From: Gammaproteobacteria bacterium | Lineage (GTDB): Bacteria > Pseudomonadota > Gammaproteobacteria > Pseudomonadales > Porticoccaceae | Length of the DNA stretch: 38,321 bases | Direction of reading: 5' to 3' | NCBI GenBank assembly: GCA_016191205.1 | Contig: JACPPB010000022.1 | Span: 1 to 38,321, forward strand | Part shown: positions 1 to 6,421 of the stretch, in pieces | How positions within the stretch are numbered: position 1 is the stretch's first letter | Layout of the letters: each line of letters begins with the position of its first letter | Translations under genes and position numbers: made by a program | Notes under the pieces: model-generated | What the model saw: the letters and a program-made list of their open reading frames with translations, nothing else | Told to the model about the DNA's origin: nothing | The model's database searches: none

Positions 1-311
1 ATGCCGAAAATCTCGCCGGGGAGATAAAACCCGGTGACCTGTTCGACGCCCTGGTCGGTCATCGCGAAGGTCTTGATCGCGCCGCTGCGCACGGCATACA
101 CCGCATGAAAAGCGTCGCCGGCGCGGTAGATGTGCTCGTCGCGCTGATAGGGGCGGCCGCGCTGGATGATGCGGTCCAGTTGTTCGACCTGGTCCAGCTC
201 CAGTGCCAGCGGCAGACACAGTGCCTTCATGCGGCAATCGCCGCAGTTGACGTTGTGGCGGTGGGGACAGGGACTGTCAGTCACGGTGGGCACGACTTTG
301 AATGGTTCCAT
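1..311 (-). CDS. fnr: FNR-type oxygen-sensing transcription regulator, N-terminal part
   Basis: Global regulator of the switch to anaerobic metabolism, a CRP/FNR-family DNA-binding protein whose N-terminal [4Fe-4S] cluster is destroyed by oxygen. The 103 visible residues contain the cluster motif NCGDCRMKALC (C-x2-C-x5-C), the same spacing as in E. coli FNR, followed by the start of the cyclic-nucleotide-binding-like beta-roll (GDAFHAVYAVRSGAIKTF and QVTGFYLPGEIFG). The rest, including the helix-turn-helix, lies beyond the window's left edge. The ATG at 311 has a GGGAG ribosome site six bases upstream; an in-frame ATG at 317 has no room for one. The gene begins inside the 3' end of the HemN-like gene (about 35 bp overlap), so the two are probably co-transcribed and translationally coupled. 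A uspE-like gene nearby recalls the fnr-uspE neighbourhood of enterics. Confidence 0.92.
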   Translation of the reverse strand, partial: MEPFKVVPTVTDSPCPHRHNVNCGDCRMKALCLPLALELDQVEQLDRIIQRGRPYQRDEHIYRAGDAFHAVYAVRSGAIKTFAMTDQGVEQVTGFYLPGEIFG

Positions 312-1524
312 GATCATCTCCCGATGCCGCTTGCTGGCGCAGGCGGTCGACAATGGCGCTGAGTTGTGGGATCCCGGCGGGGGTCATTTGGTAGTTGTGC
401 GGCGTCATCTCCAGTAAACCCGCATGCCGCAACTGTTCGCAGAACTCCGGCGCGGCGTCGCGACCCACCCCATGGTGACACAACAGGGATTGCGCCACAT
501 CAAGATCCCGGGCGGCCTCCGCCGGAACCCGGTAAACCATTTTGTCGGGCAATTGCCGGCGGTGCAACGCGGCCCGGTAATCCGCCACGGACGCGGTGTT
601 GCGGTAATAGGCCGGGTGATGATAGCCAAGGGCGCCGATACCCAGCCCGAGCCACAAGCGTTGCTGGATCGGCTGTGGACCCCAGGGCGTCAGGCGCAGC
701 GGCCCCGCGGCGCCCGTCCGCGCCAGCGGACTATCCGGAGGCGCATACAGGTGATTGCCGAACGTGCGCCACCCGGCGGCGGTCATCGCGGCCAGGGTAC
801 TGGTGAGGAGATTGCCGGTCTCGCGACGATCCTCCAGCGCCTGGGGCATCCCTTCGCGGGCGTCTTTCAGTTCGATGGATACGGCGGGAAAGCCGCGCAG
901 CGCCGCCAGCAACCGCGCCAGATAACGCGGGTGCGACTGGCTGCCAAAGATCACCTCGTAGTTGACCGTCAGCGCAGCGAAGTCGGCGAGCTGGCGTTGC
1001 ATGGCGTCGATACGTCCGAGGCTGCGCTCGTCGCTGCCCAGGGTAGCGTCGACGCGCAGCCCGATGCGATTGAAACCCAGTCCCGCGAGCAGCGCGAGAC
1101 GTTCGGCGCTGAGCGCGGGAGCGGACAGCTCGACGCCGCGCACCGCGCCCGGGACCGTGAGCGGGAACTGACTGTTGAGGCGAAAGATCAGCTCGGTCAC
1201 CGCTTCCGGTGAAAACTGGCGCGACGGACTGCCGCGCAGCCACAGGGTTGTTACCGCGCATGCATTCGGGAGCAGCGCGCGGGCAAGTTCCGCTTCGCGG
1301 CAAATGAGTCCGACGTAATCATCGACGGAATCGCGCGGACACTGGATGTTGACGCCGATCCGGCTGCCGTCGAGTGCGGTAACCCGGCCCCGCAGCGCAG
1401 GGTTGCTGTGCTTCTGGTCGGAATACCAGGGCAGCACCGTGCCACTGAACGCGGTCGGCACGGGAGGCGCGGCGAGAAAGTCCGGACGCGCCGTCGGTTG
1501 TTCGGTGTGGATACTGATCGTCAC
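277..1524 (-). CDS. HemN-like (coproporphyrinogen dehydrogenase family) protein lacking the radical-SAM cysteines
   Basis: Relative of oxygen-independent coproporphyrinogen III oxidase HemN. The similarity shows in the middle (SVDDYVGLICREAEL; LGFNRIGLRVDAT; VNYEVIFGSQSHPRYL) and in the HemN C-terminal half (AGWRTFGNHLYAPPDSPLAR; WLGLGIGALGYHHPAYYRN; RDLDVAQSLLCHHG). Where HemN has the cluster motif C-x3-C-x2-C after VHIPF, this protein reads VNIQCPRDSVDD, leaving Cys62 but Ser66 and Asp69. It therefore should not bind the usual radical-SAM [4Fe-4S] cluster, and HemN activity is unlikely. The ORF is otherwise full (415 residues) and uninterrupted, so it looks like a maintained paralogue rather than fresh decay. 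Start is GTG at 1524; no strong ribosome site is visible. It overlaps fnr by about 35 bp on the same strand. Function unknown; a heme-binding or regulatory role is only a guess. Confidence 0.72.
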   Translation of the reverse strand: MTISIHTEQPTARPDFLAAPPVPTAFSGTVLPWYSDQKHSNPALRGRVTALDGSRIGVNIQCPRDSVDDYVGLICREAELARALLPNACAVTTLWLRGSPSRQFSPEAVTELIFRLNSQFPLTVPGAVRGVELSAPALSAERLALLAGLGFNRIGLRVDATLGSDERSLGRIDAMQRQLADFAALTVNYEVIFGSQSHPRYLARLLAALRGFPAVSIELKDAREGMPQALEDRRETGNLLTSTLAAMTAAGWRTFGNHLYAPPDSPLARTGAAGPLRLTPWGPQPIQQRLWLGLGIGALGYHHPAYYRNTASVADYRAALHRRQLPDKMVYRVPAEAARDLDVAQSLLCHHGVGRDAAPEFCEQLRHAGLLEMTPHNYQMTPAGIPQLSAIVDRLRQQAASGDDHGTIQSRAHRD

Positions 1525-1589
1525 GTGGAGGCGCTGGTCGGGGTGCTCGGGTTCGGGAATGACTCTGGGGCGCGCCGCCGATTCGCGCC

Positions 1590-1603
1590 ATGACGTGCAT
1601 CAA
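1590..1603. promoter_or_regulatory. FNR/CRP-like box
   Basis: ATGACgtgcATCAA matches the FNR consensus TTGAT-N4-ATCAA at 8 of 10 positions. It sits in the divergent region between the HemN-like/fnr pair and the uspE-like gene, 66 bp upstream of the former and 107 bp upstream of the latter. It could serve autoregulation of fnr or anaerobic induction of the Usp gene. Sequence match only. Confidence 0.4.
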
Positions 1604-1647
1604 TCAGGGTGGATGACGGACACCGTGCACCGCGCAGCCGACCGGTT

Positions 1648-1674
1648 TCGCGACGTTTTTGAGCAGCCTGCTAA
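1648..1674 (+). repeat. End fragment resembling the terminal-inverted-repeat element at 38097-38248
   Basis: TCGCGACGTTTTTGAGCAGCC followed by TGCTAA resembles the right end of the element at 38097-38248 (TCGCGACGCTTTTCAACAGCC then TGTCAA). Only this end is recognisable. It lies in the leader of the uspE-like gene. It may be a decayed remnant or chance. Confidence 0.3.
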
Positions 1675-1709
1675 ACTCGCCGGATCGACACTGGTCAGGG
1701 TGGATGGAC

Positions 1710-2567
1710 ATGGAAAAGGTACTTGCGGTAATCGCCAGTTGGGATGACGCCGATCAGGTGCTGGCGCGGGCGCGCCATCTGGCGGAGCGGCTGCATACCC
1801 ACTGTGAATTCCTGCGCCCGGTGCATGCACAGGTGCGTGAATTGCAGCATTACATGGACGCGGCGGCGTTTGGGGAGATCCAGGAGCAGATCCTGGAGAT
1901 CGAGCGCGCCCGGCTCGACGCGCTGCGCGGGGACGATCCGGGCGAAGTGGTCTGGTGTCAGCGGGTCTATCGCGCGGTGGTCGAGCATGCCGAGCTGATC
2001 GGTGCGGATTTGATCCTGATGTCGGCCAGCCGTCAGGGCGCCCTCGCGAACCTGATTCACCGTGCCGACGACTGGCACCTGCTGCGTGAGGCGCCTTGTC
2101 CCGTGCTCCTGCTGCCGCGCGTGCCGAAGCCGATCCAGAGAGTGATTGCGGCGGTGGATGCGCTGAGCGAGGGCACCGAACAGGAATTGTTGTCGGAGCG
2201 GGTACTGGATGCGGCGGCAGCTTTTGCGCACGCGCACGCGGTTCCCCTCACCGTGATCACCGTGGTGCCGGACCCGGCGTTGATTTACGCGAGTCCGGTC
2301 GCCGTGCCCATGGGAGAGCAGATCCTCGACGAGTTGACCGAACGCGCCCGCTTCGCGCAGCAGGCGCTGTTGGCGCGTATCGGATTGCATGCCGATGCGG
2401 TGCGCGTCGAGAGCGGTCGGGTGGAGGATGTCGTCACCGAACTGGCGGCCGATGGCCTGCTGGTGATCGGCAGCGCCGCCAACAAAGGTCTCAAGGGCAT
2501 GGTGATGGGCAATACCGCGGAGCGCATCCTGCACCGCATGACGACCGAGATGCTGGTGGTCAATTGA
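1710..2567 (+). CDS. Tandem-domain universal stress protein (UspE-like)
   Basis: Cytoplasmic protein with two universal-stress-protein domains. The first covers residues 1 to about 140 (opening MEKVLAVIASWDD, closing near CPVLLLPRVPK), the second about 145 to 285 (RVIAAVDALSEGTE to the C-terminal GNTAERILHRMTTEMLVVN). The second domain keeps the G-x2-G-x9-G-type tail (VIGSAANKGLKGMVMGNTAE) of nucleotide-binding Usp proteins. At 285 residues it is slightly shorter than E. coli UspE (about 316). ATG at 1710 is preceded by AGGGTGG six bases upstream; the ATG at 1704 lacks space for a ribosome site. It is divergent from the HemN-like/fnr pair, and in E. coli uspE also neighbours fnr, which supports the assignment. 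An FNR-like box lies upstream. Confidence 0.85.
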   Translation: MEKVLAVIASWDDADQVLARARHLAERLHTHCEFLRPVHAQVRELQHYMDAAAFGEIQEQILEIERARLDALRGDDPGEVVWCQRVYRAVVEHAELIGADLILMSASRQGALANLIHRADDWHLLREAPCPVLLLPRVPKPIQRVIAAVDALSEGTEQELLSERVLDAAAAFAHAHAVPLTVITVVPDPALIYASPVAVPMGEQILDELTERARFAQQALLARIGLHADAVRVESGRVEDVVTELAADGLLVIGSAANKGLKGMVMGNTAERILHRMTTEMLVVN

Positions 2568-2572
2568 CCCAA

Positions 2573-2587
2573 GGGCCTGTGAGGCCC
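2573..2587 (+). terminator. Hairpin after the uspE-like gene
   Basis: GGGCCT-gtg-AGGCCC is a perfect six-base-pair stem with a three-base loop, six bases after the stop codon. Five G residues and then ATTTT follow, so the T tract is weak. Probable terminator. Confidence 0.4.
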
Positions 2588-2650
2588 GGGGGATTTTCAC
2601 AGACGCCCTCAAGGACACGCTGAACAGCCGTCGTGGCCGCGAGGACAGGC

Positions 2651-2736
2651 GCTGCGCGGGAACGACGATCGGGTGGTTGAACGACCGTCATGCCCGCGCG
2701 GGAACGACGATTATGTGACTATTCAGAGCATCCTCA
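2651..2736. repeat. Dispersed short repeat, rearranged/deleted copy (copy A)
   Basis: This copy has the right-hand end of the element seen complete at 3842-3977 and 8573-8706 (GCGCGGGAACGACGATTATG, then ACTATTCAGAGCATCC) joined to a short left-hand end (GAACGACCGTCATGCCCGCG), with the centre missing. A second partial right end (CTGCGCGGGAACGACGAT) precedes it. The outer end runs directly into the arsR stop codon. Non-coding. Confidence 0.6.
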
Positions 2737-3075
2737 ACTGCAACTGCGGGCGGCCATTTTCGCGAGCCGGAGCGCGTCGCGGCGCAGCTCGGGGATGACC
2801 TCCACATCGCCGCCGAGCAGGGCCAGCAGCCGTTCGGCGAAAGGCGTGGCGGGTGCGAGCTGGTAGTACATCCAGGTGCCCTCGCGGCGCGCCGCCACCA
2901 GTCCGTGATGGCGCAGATAGGCGAGGTGACGCGACACCGCGCTCTGCGGCAGTTCGAGCGCATCCACCAGATCGCATACACACAGTTCGCCGCGCTGCCG
3001 GAGCAGATGCACGATGCGCAGGCGGGCAGGCTCGGAGAGTGCCTTGAAGAGGGCGGCGTAACGGTGCATGTCCAT
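2734..3075 (-). CDS. arsR: ArsR/SmtB-family metalloregulator with As(III)-type CxC site
   Basis: Winged-helix repressor of the ArsR/SmtB family, 113 residues, a normal length. The recognition region reads ELCVCDLVDALELPQSAVSR. The CVC pair in the helix before the DNA-recognition helix is the arsenite/antimonite site of the E. coli-type ArsR. The upstream part FKALSEPARLRIVHLL is the family signature. Start MDMHRYAAL uses ATG at 3075; a second ATG at 3069 is possible. No arsenic transporter or reductase gene is visible on either side, so this is an orphan regulator, possibly acting on a distant operon. Its stop codon coincides with the end of a dispersed repeat. Family certain; arsenic response inferred from the motif. 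Confidence 0.88.
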   Translation of the reverse strand: MDMHRYAALFKALSEPARLRIVHLLRQRGELCVCDLVDALELPQSAVSRHLAYLRHHGLVAARREGTWMYYQLAPATPFAERLLALLGGDVEVIPELRRDALRLAKMAARSCS

Positions 3076-3207
3076 GGCGCGATTGTACGGGTGCTCCCCG
3101 CCACGGCAAACCGGCTCACCATGCCGGCTCACCATGGCGTCGTCGCGTTGTCGCGCGGCGGGGAAATGCTCCGTACCATGAAAGACCCATTCCCAGGCTA
3201 CGACCCC

Positions 3208-3324
3208 ATGCGACTGAATACGAAGGCGAGGGAAGCGAACATCACGGCCGCCCGCCACCCGCTGGATTCCCGGCCCGCAGTGGCGGCGGTTGCACCGACC
3301 GGCGTTCGACGGGTCACGGCATGA
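3208..3324 (+). pseudogene. Possible N-terminal remnant of an MNT-type nucleotidyltransferase antitoxin
   Basis: A short open frame beginning MRLNTKAREANITAA and containing a LD pair at residues 19-20 resembles the first ~20 residues of small MNT-fold nucleotidyltransferases (pattern MRL-x-x-x-x-R-x-A-I), which are the usual partners of HEPN toxins. The conserved GSR/GGDID catalytic motifs that should follow are absent. It ends with an ATGA overlap with the HEPN-like gene, the arrangement expected of a former toxin-antitoxin pair. The match is short and could be chance. Confidence 0.28.
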
Positions 3325-3800
3325 GTCGCCCGGGCCGGCTGGTCGCCACCTTGTGGGAAGCCGATCAGCACGCGGCGATGCTTGCCGCCGCCCTGGCGGA
3401 ATGGGATCGCGCGCCCGCCGCGGACTGGGAATCCCTGGAAGCGCATTGCGGCCATGCGCGTCCGGTGGACCAAGTGCTGTTCGGCTTCATCAAACTCCAG
3501 GATGTGCTCGGCGAGCGCCTCGCGCCGCTCACACTCGCCGCGCTGAAGGAGCCCCATGCCGTCAGCGCAACGCACGCCCAGCGCGACCGCCTCGAAGAAC
3601 TCGGCTATCTCGACGTCGACGCCTGGCTGGCGTGGCGCGGCGTGCGCGACCGGCTCGCGCGCGAATATCCCCACCACCGGGAGCTGCGCTTCGCCGCGCT
3701 GCTGGCCGGTATCGCCGCCGCGCGCGCCTTGCTCGGGTGCTACGCACAGTGGCGCGCACGGCTGGCAGCGGCCGGCATTGCCGGTCCGGGAACCGCTTGA
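3321..3800 (+). CDS. HEPN-like (HepT-related) small helical protein
   Basis: A 159-residue, mostly helical, soluble protein. The central part (RPVDQVLFGFIKLQDVLGERLAPL) and the motif RDRLAREYPHH at residues 109-119 resemble HEPN-domain proteins related to HepT, where an R-x4-6-H motif forms the RNase or AMP-acceptor site. Here R109, R111 and H118/H119 could fill that role, though the canonical His after R-N-x-L-A is an Arg. HepT-type proteins normally pair with an MNT nucleotidyltransferase encoded immediately upstream; only a possible remnant of such a gene overlaps this start. A 'solitary toxin' with altered motif may be harmless. Assignment is by motif and helical pattern. Confidence 0.5.
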   Translation: MSRPGRLVATLWEADQHAAMLAAALAEWDRAPAADWESLEAHCGHARPVDQVLFGFIKLQDVLGERLAPLTLAALKEPHAVSATHAQRDRLEELGYLDVDAWLAWRGVRDRLAREYPHHRELRFAALLAGIAAARALLGCYAQWRARLAAAGIAGPGTA

Positions 3801-3841
3801 GATCGGGCGGTAAAAGCCGGTGTCCGGGTCTGGATCACCAA

Positions 3842-3977
3842 GGCTACTCTGAATGACTGTCGTGCCCGCGGAAGTGGGCATCCAGAAGACCCTGATATTC
3901 CTGGGTTCCCGCTCACGCCCCCTTCGCGGGAGCGGGCACTGCGCGGGAACGGCGATTGTGTGGTCATTCGGAGCTCC
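3842..3977. repeat. Dispersed short repeat, complete copy (copy B)
   Basis: About 136 bp with imperfect terminal inverted repeats: left end GGCTACTCTGAATGAC, right end on the other strand GGAGCTCCGAATGACC. Internally it carries the palindromic GCCCGCGGAAGTGGGC, the shared stretch AAGACCCTGATATTCCTGGG and GCGCGGGAACGGCGATT. It is closely related to the copy at 8573-8706. Non-coding; possibly a non-autonomous mobile element or REP-like unit. Confidence 0.75.
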
Positions 3978-4129
3978 CCCGGGGTAGTTGATCCGCGGGG
4001 TTGACGACAATGCCGGGCGTCGCGTCTACTCCCCGCGCCGTTTGCTTCAATGGCTGTTTCTGTCCAGCAAGGCACAACTCCGCAGGGAAGCGATCCGCCG
4101 CTCGGGCGCTGCTGGTGAGGCGAGCCACC

Positions 4130-4153
4130 CGGAGTGCGGGCCTCCGTTTTTTT
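4130..4153 (+). terminator. Intrinsic terminator-like hairpin
   Basis: CGGAG-tgcgggc-CTCCG followed directly by seven T residues. It reads on the plus strand. The nearest plus-strand gene upstream is the HEPN-like gene ending at 3800. The 220 bp before it (3978-4220) contain no gene I can support. Confidence 0.45.
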
Positions 4154-4220
4154 GGAGCGCCGCGATGGCCAACTTTTGGGAGTTCAATGGAAGGGTTGTT
4201 TTGCAAGACAAAGGCTTTTC

Positions 4221-4407
4221 GGGTCTTTTGCATTTCGAATGGATTAAGCGGCCTGCGTGTTGAGGGTCTGGAGGTCGAGTTTGCCGGCGGCCGGGAAGAT
4301 GGTCGTGTGGAGGGTCGACAGCAGGCGGTCGCCCCGGGGGCTTTGCGTTTGGCCGCCGGGAACAGACTGTTGAGGGCCTCGAGGAAGCCGCTCGTCAGCC
4401 GGGTTTT
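4221..4407 (-). mobile_element. ISL3-family transposase 3' end with IS end, decayed remnant
   Basis: On the minus strand, LTSGFLEALNSLFPAAKRKA and, after a frameshift, PAAGKLDLQTLNTQAA followed by a TAA at 4244-4246 match the C-terminus of ISL3-type transposases (pattern GFLEAINGL-QAAKRKARG then AGKL). The boundary GGGTCTTTTGCATTTCGAAT at 4221-4240 looks like an ISL3-type terminal inverted repeat. Everything upstream in the transposase is missing: at about 4407 the sequence changes to the sugar-transferase remnant on the opposite strand. The element is therefore truncated and frameshifted, and not mobile. Confidence 0.6.
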
Positions 4408-4776
4408 CGCTCAGGCGACGATGCCTTCAAGTTGCGGCGGCACGGTATCGGGCTGCGCAAGCTGCTCCTGATTGCCGCCGGCGCCGACTGTGCGCTGCGC
4501 GGGCAACTGTGGCCGGAGGTGGGTTACGCCGTGCAAGCGACGCTCGATATCGGCGACCTCACGCTGGGCAGGGGCGTTCTCGCCCAACACGTGCAGCGAA
4601 AAGGCATTGATGAGGTCTAGGTATCGGTGCCCGGGGGTCGGGTGCACCTTCTGGAGGAGGTGGTCAGTGCGTTGTGAGAGACCCCCGTCGAGGTCTTGTT
4701 TGTGCCCGAATTCCGGGAATAGCGCCGACTCAACAGCGCTCTGCGCTGGCTCGATATCGACTTGGGATATGGCGTA
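4408..4776 (+). pseudogene. Broken N-terminal region of a polyprenyl glycosylphosphotransferase
   Basis: In the same reading frame as the sugar transferase downstream, this segment encodes the end of the NAD-like/CoA-binding middle domain typical of WcaJ/EpsB-type enzymes: LRKLLLIAAGADCALRG, then LAQHVQRKGIDEV, then VSVPGGRVHLLEEVVSAL, then ETPVEVLFVPEFRE. Three in-frame stops interrupt it: TAG at 4618, TGA at 4675 and TAG at 4720. Family comparison suggests Trp (TGG) stood at the first, Arg (CGA) at the second and possibly Gln (CAG) at the third; each would be one C-to-T or G-to-A transition. The N-terminal membrane helices are missing, cut off at the ISL3 remnant. Confidence 0.65.
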
Positions 4777-5400
4777 ATGCGGACCCACACACCCCTCGGC
4801 AGCCGCTCGAACCGGGTTTTGAAGCGCGCGGCAGACCTGGTGCTCGCGAGCGTCATCGGGTTGCTGATCCTGCCGCTGTGCGTCGCGATCGCGCTCGCCG
4901 TTCGCTGCACGTCACCGGGGCCTGTACTGTTCCGGCAGAGCCGCCACGGCGAGGGCGGTCGCGCCTTCGAGGTGTACAAATTCCGCACCATGTACGTCGA
5001 TCAACCGGAGCCCGACAAAGTCCACCAGGCGCGCCGGGACGATCCGCGCGTCACGCCCGTCGGACGCTTTCTGCGCCGCACCAGCCTCGACGAGCTGCCG
5101 CAGTTCTTGAACGTATTGCAAGGGCGCATGTCGATCGTCGGTCCGCGCCCCCACGCGCTCGTCCACAACGAATACTACAAATCCCGGGTGGAGTCCTACA
5201 TGTGGCGGCATCGCGTCAAGCCCGGCATCACCGGGTGGGCTCAGGTCAACGGCTACCGGGGCGAAACCGACACGCTGGAGAAAATGGAAAAGCGGGTGGA
5301 GCACGATCTCTGGTACATCGACAACTGGAGCCTGTGGCTCGACCTCAAGATCATCGCCCTGACCGTCAAGTGCGTCGTCGTCGACTACAACGCCTATTGA
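4777..5400 (+). CDS. Sugar (phospho-glycosyl) transferase catalytic domain
   Basis: Bacterial sugar transferase that moves a sugar-1-phosphate from a nucleotide sugar to undecaprenyl phosphate at the inner membrane, the first step of exopolysaccharide or O-antigen units. The domain is complete: RVLKRAADLVLASVIGLLI membrane helix near residues 13-40, PVLFRQSRHGEGG, FEVYKFRTM, DDPRVTPVGRFLRRTSLDEL (the catalytic Asp-Glu pair is in this region), SIVGPRPHALV and KPGITGWAQVNGY. The upstream part of the original long enzyme is broken by stops. The remaining 207 residues match the size of small monotopic enzymes such as PglC, so activity is possible if ATG 4777 (or TTG 4762) is translated, but no good ribosome site is visible. 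No other polysaccharide genes are adjacent. Confidence 0.8.
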   Translation: MRTHTPLGSRSNRVLKRAADLVLASVIGLLILPLCVAIALAVRCTSPGPVLFRQSRHGEGGRAFEVYKFRTMYVDQPEPDKVHQARRDDPRVTPVGRFLRRTSLDELPQFLNVLQGRMSIVGPRPHALVHNEYYKSRVESYMWRHRVKPGITGWAQVNGYRGETDTLEKMEKRVEHDLWYIDNWSLWLDLKIIALTVKCVVVDYNAY

Positions 5401-5543
5401 CGCCCGCGCCCGTCGCAGGCGCGACGCCAAAGAAACGCGGGGCGGGCCAAAGCCCGTCCTGAGCCAGGTGGGCGGGGCCGGCCGGGCTTGCCCGACTGCC
5501 CAGGCGAGCTGGTAATACATCCGAGCTACTTTTTTTAACGCGT

Positions 5544-5613
5544 GCCGACCACGGCCCGCACCGTGCGCCTCACATTTGGCCCCCTCGCGACGCTTTTCGG
5601 CAACCTGTTAGGC
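5544..5613. repeat. Partial copy of the terminal-inverted-repeat element (right half)
   Basis: The stretch from GCACCGTGCGCCTCACATTT through TCGCGACGCTTTTCGGCAAC to CTGTTAGG matches the right half of the element at 38097-38248 (GCGCCGTGCGCCTCGCATCT, TCGCGACGCTTTTCAACAGC, CTGTCAAG). The left half is absent. Its outer end overlaps the stop codon of rsuA. The 140 bp between the sugar transferase stop and this copy hold only G/C-rich short dyads (for example CGTCGC-aggc-GCGACG at 5411-5426) and no gene. Confidence 0.6.
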
Positions 5614-6351
5614 GGAGTGCGTGAAAATCGATTCCAGCTCCGCGGGGCCGAGGATTTTATAGTGGCCCGCGTCGAGGTCACCCAGCGCCAGCCCGCCGGT
5701 CTGAAACCGGTGGAGCGCGGTGACCCGGTTGCCCAGCGCCGCAAACATGCGCCGGATCTGGTGGTAGCGCCCTTCGGTCAGGATCATCACGCCGCCGCGA
5801 TCGCTGTCGGCACGCCAGATGGCGGGTCGCAAGGGCTTGTCATCGCCTTCCAGCAGAAATGTACCCGTTGCGAACCGTGCGGCTTCGTCCCCGCGCAACG
5901 GATCGCTCAGTTCCACCCGGTAGTGCTTGGGCGCATGGGTGCGCGGATGGATGATGCGGTGCAGAAGCTCGCCGTCATCGGTCAGCAGCAACTGGCCGGT
6001 GCTGTCCTTGTCGAGGCGCCCGATGGTGGAGAGGATGGGTTTGCGGCCGCGCCAGCGGTAGGGCAGCAGATCGTAAACCAGGCTGCCCGCTTCCCTGCGC
6101 GAACAGGTATGGCCCGCCGGCTTGTTGAGCATGATGGTCAGGGGCGCCGGCGGATCGACGGTCTCGCCGTTCAGCGTCAACGCGCCCGCACGCACCAGAT
6201 CGAGCGGGATGGTCTGGTCGGCGTTGCGGATCGGGTCACCGTTGAGACTGATTGCGCCGGCACGGCACGCGGCGGCGATTTCCTTGCGGCTGCCGTATCC
6301 CAGATTGGAAAGCAGGCGGTCAAGCCGCAGGGATGCGGGAGGTCTGGACAT
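5608..6351 (-). CDS. rsuA: 16S rRNA pseudouridine synthase, RsuA family
   Basis: Converts a uridine in 16S rRNA (U516 in E. coli) to pseudouridine. The 247-residue protein opens with an S4-like RNA-binding domain (RLDRLLSNLGYGSRKEIAAA, residues about 9-60) and continues with the catalytic domain: NKPAGHTCSRR, then TIGRLDKDSTGQLLLTDDG, where the Asp of GRLD is the catalytic residue, then EGRYHQIRRMFAALG. Start chosen at ATG 6351 because the S4 domain begins there; the frame is open further upstream but without family resemblance. Its TAA stop (5608-5610) lies in the end of a partial repeat element. Confidence 0.93.
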   Translation of the reverse strand: MSRPPASLRLDRLLSNLGYGSRKEIAAACRAGAISLNGDPIRNADQTIPLDLVRAGALTLNGETVDPPAPLTIMLNKPAGHTCSRREAGSLVYDLLPYRWRGRKPILSTIGRLDKDSTGQLLLTDDGELLHRIIHPRTHAPKHYRVELSDPLRGDEAARFATGTFLLEGDDKPLRPAIWRADSDRGGVMILTEGRYHQIRRMFAALGNRVTALHRFQTGGLALGDLDAGHYKILGPAELESIFTHSA

Positions 6352-6421
6352 ATCAGTACGCTGTCGCGGAGGGTAATGATTTTTGGCGGGCAATGACAGC
6401 CTGATGCCGGGCCGCGCTGAC

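Noticed and set aside
3978-4220. Possible gene or structured RNA before the ISL3 remnant
   Set aside because: Both strands have open frames but none with family features or a ribosome site; only the hairpin-plus-T7 at 4130-4153 could be supported.
4411-4788. 125-codon minus-strand frame beside the ISL3 remnant
   Set aside because: It covers the opposite strand of the sugar-transferase remnant and does not resemble transposase; the plus strand shows the real homology.
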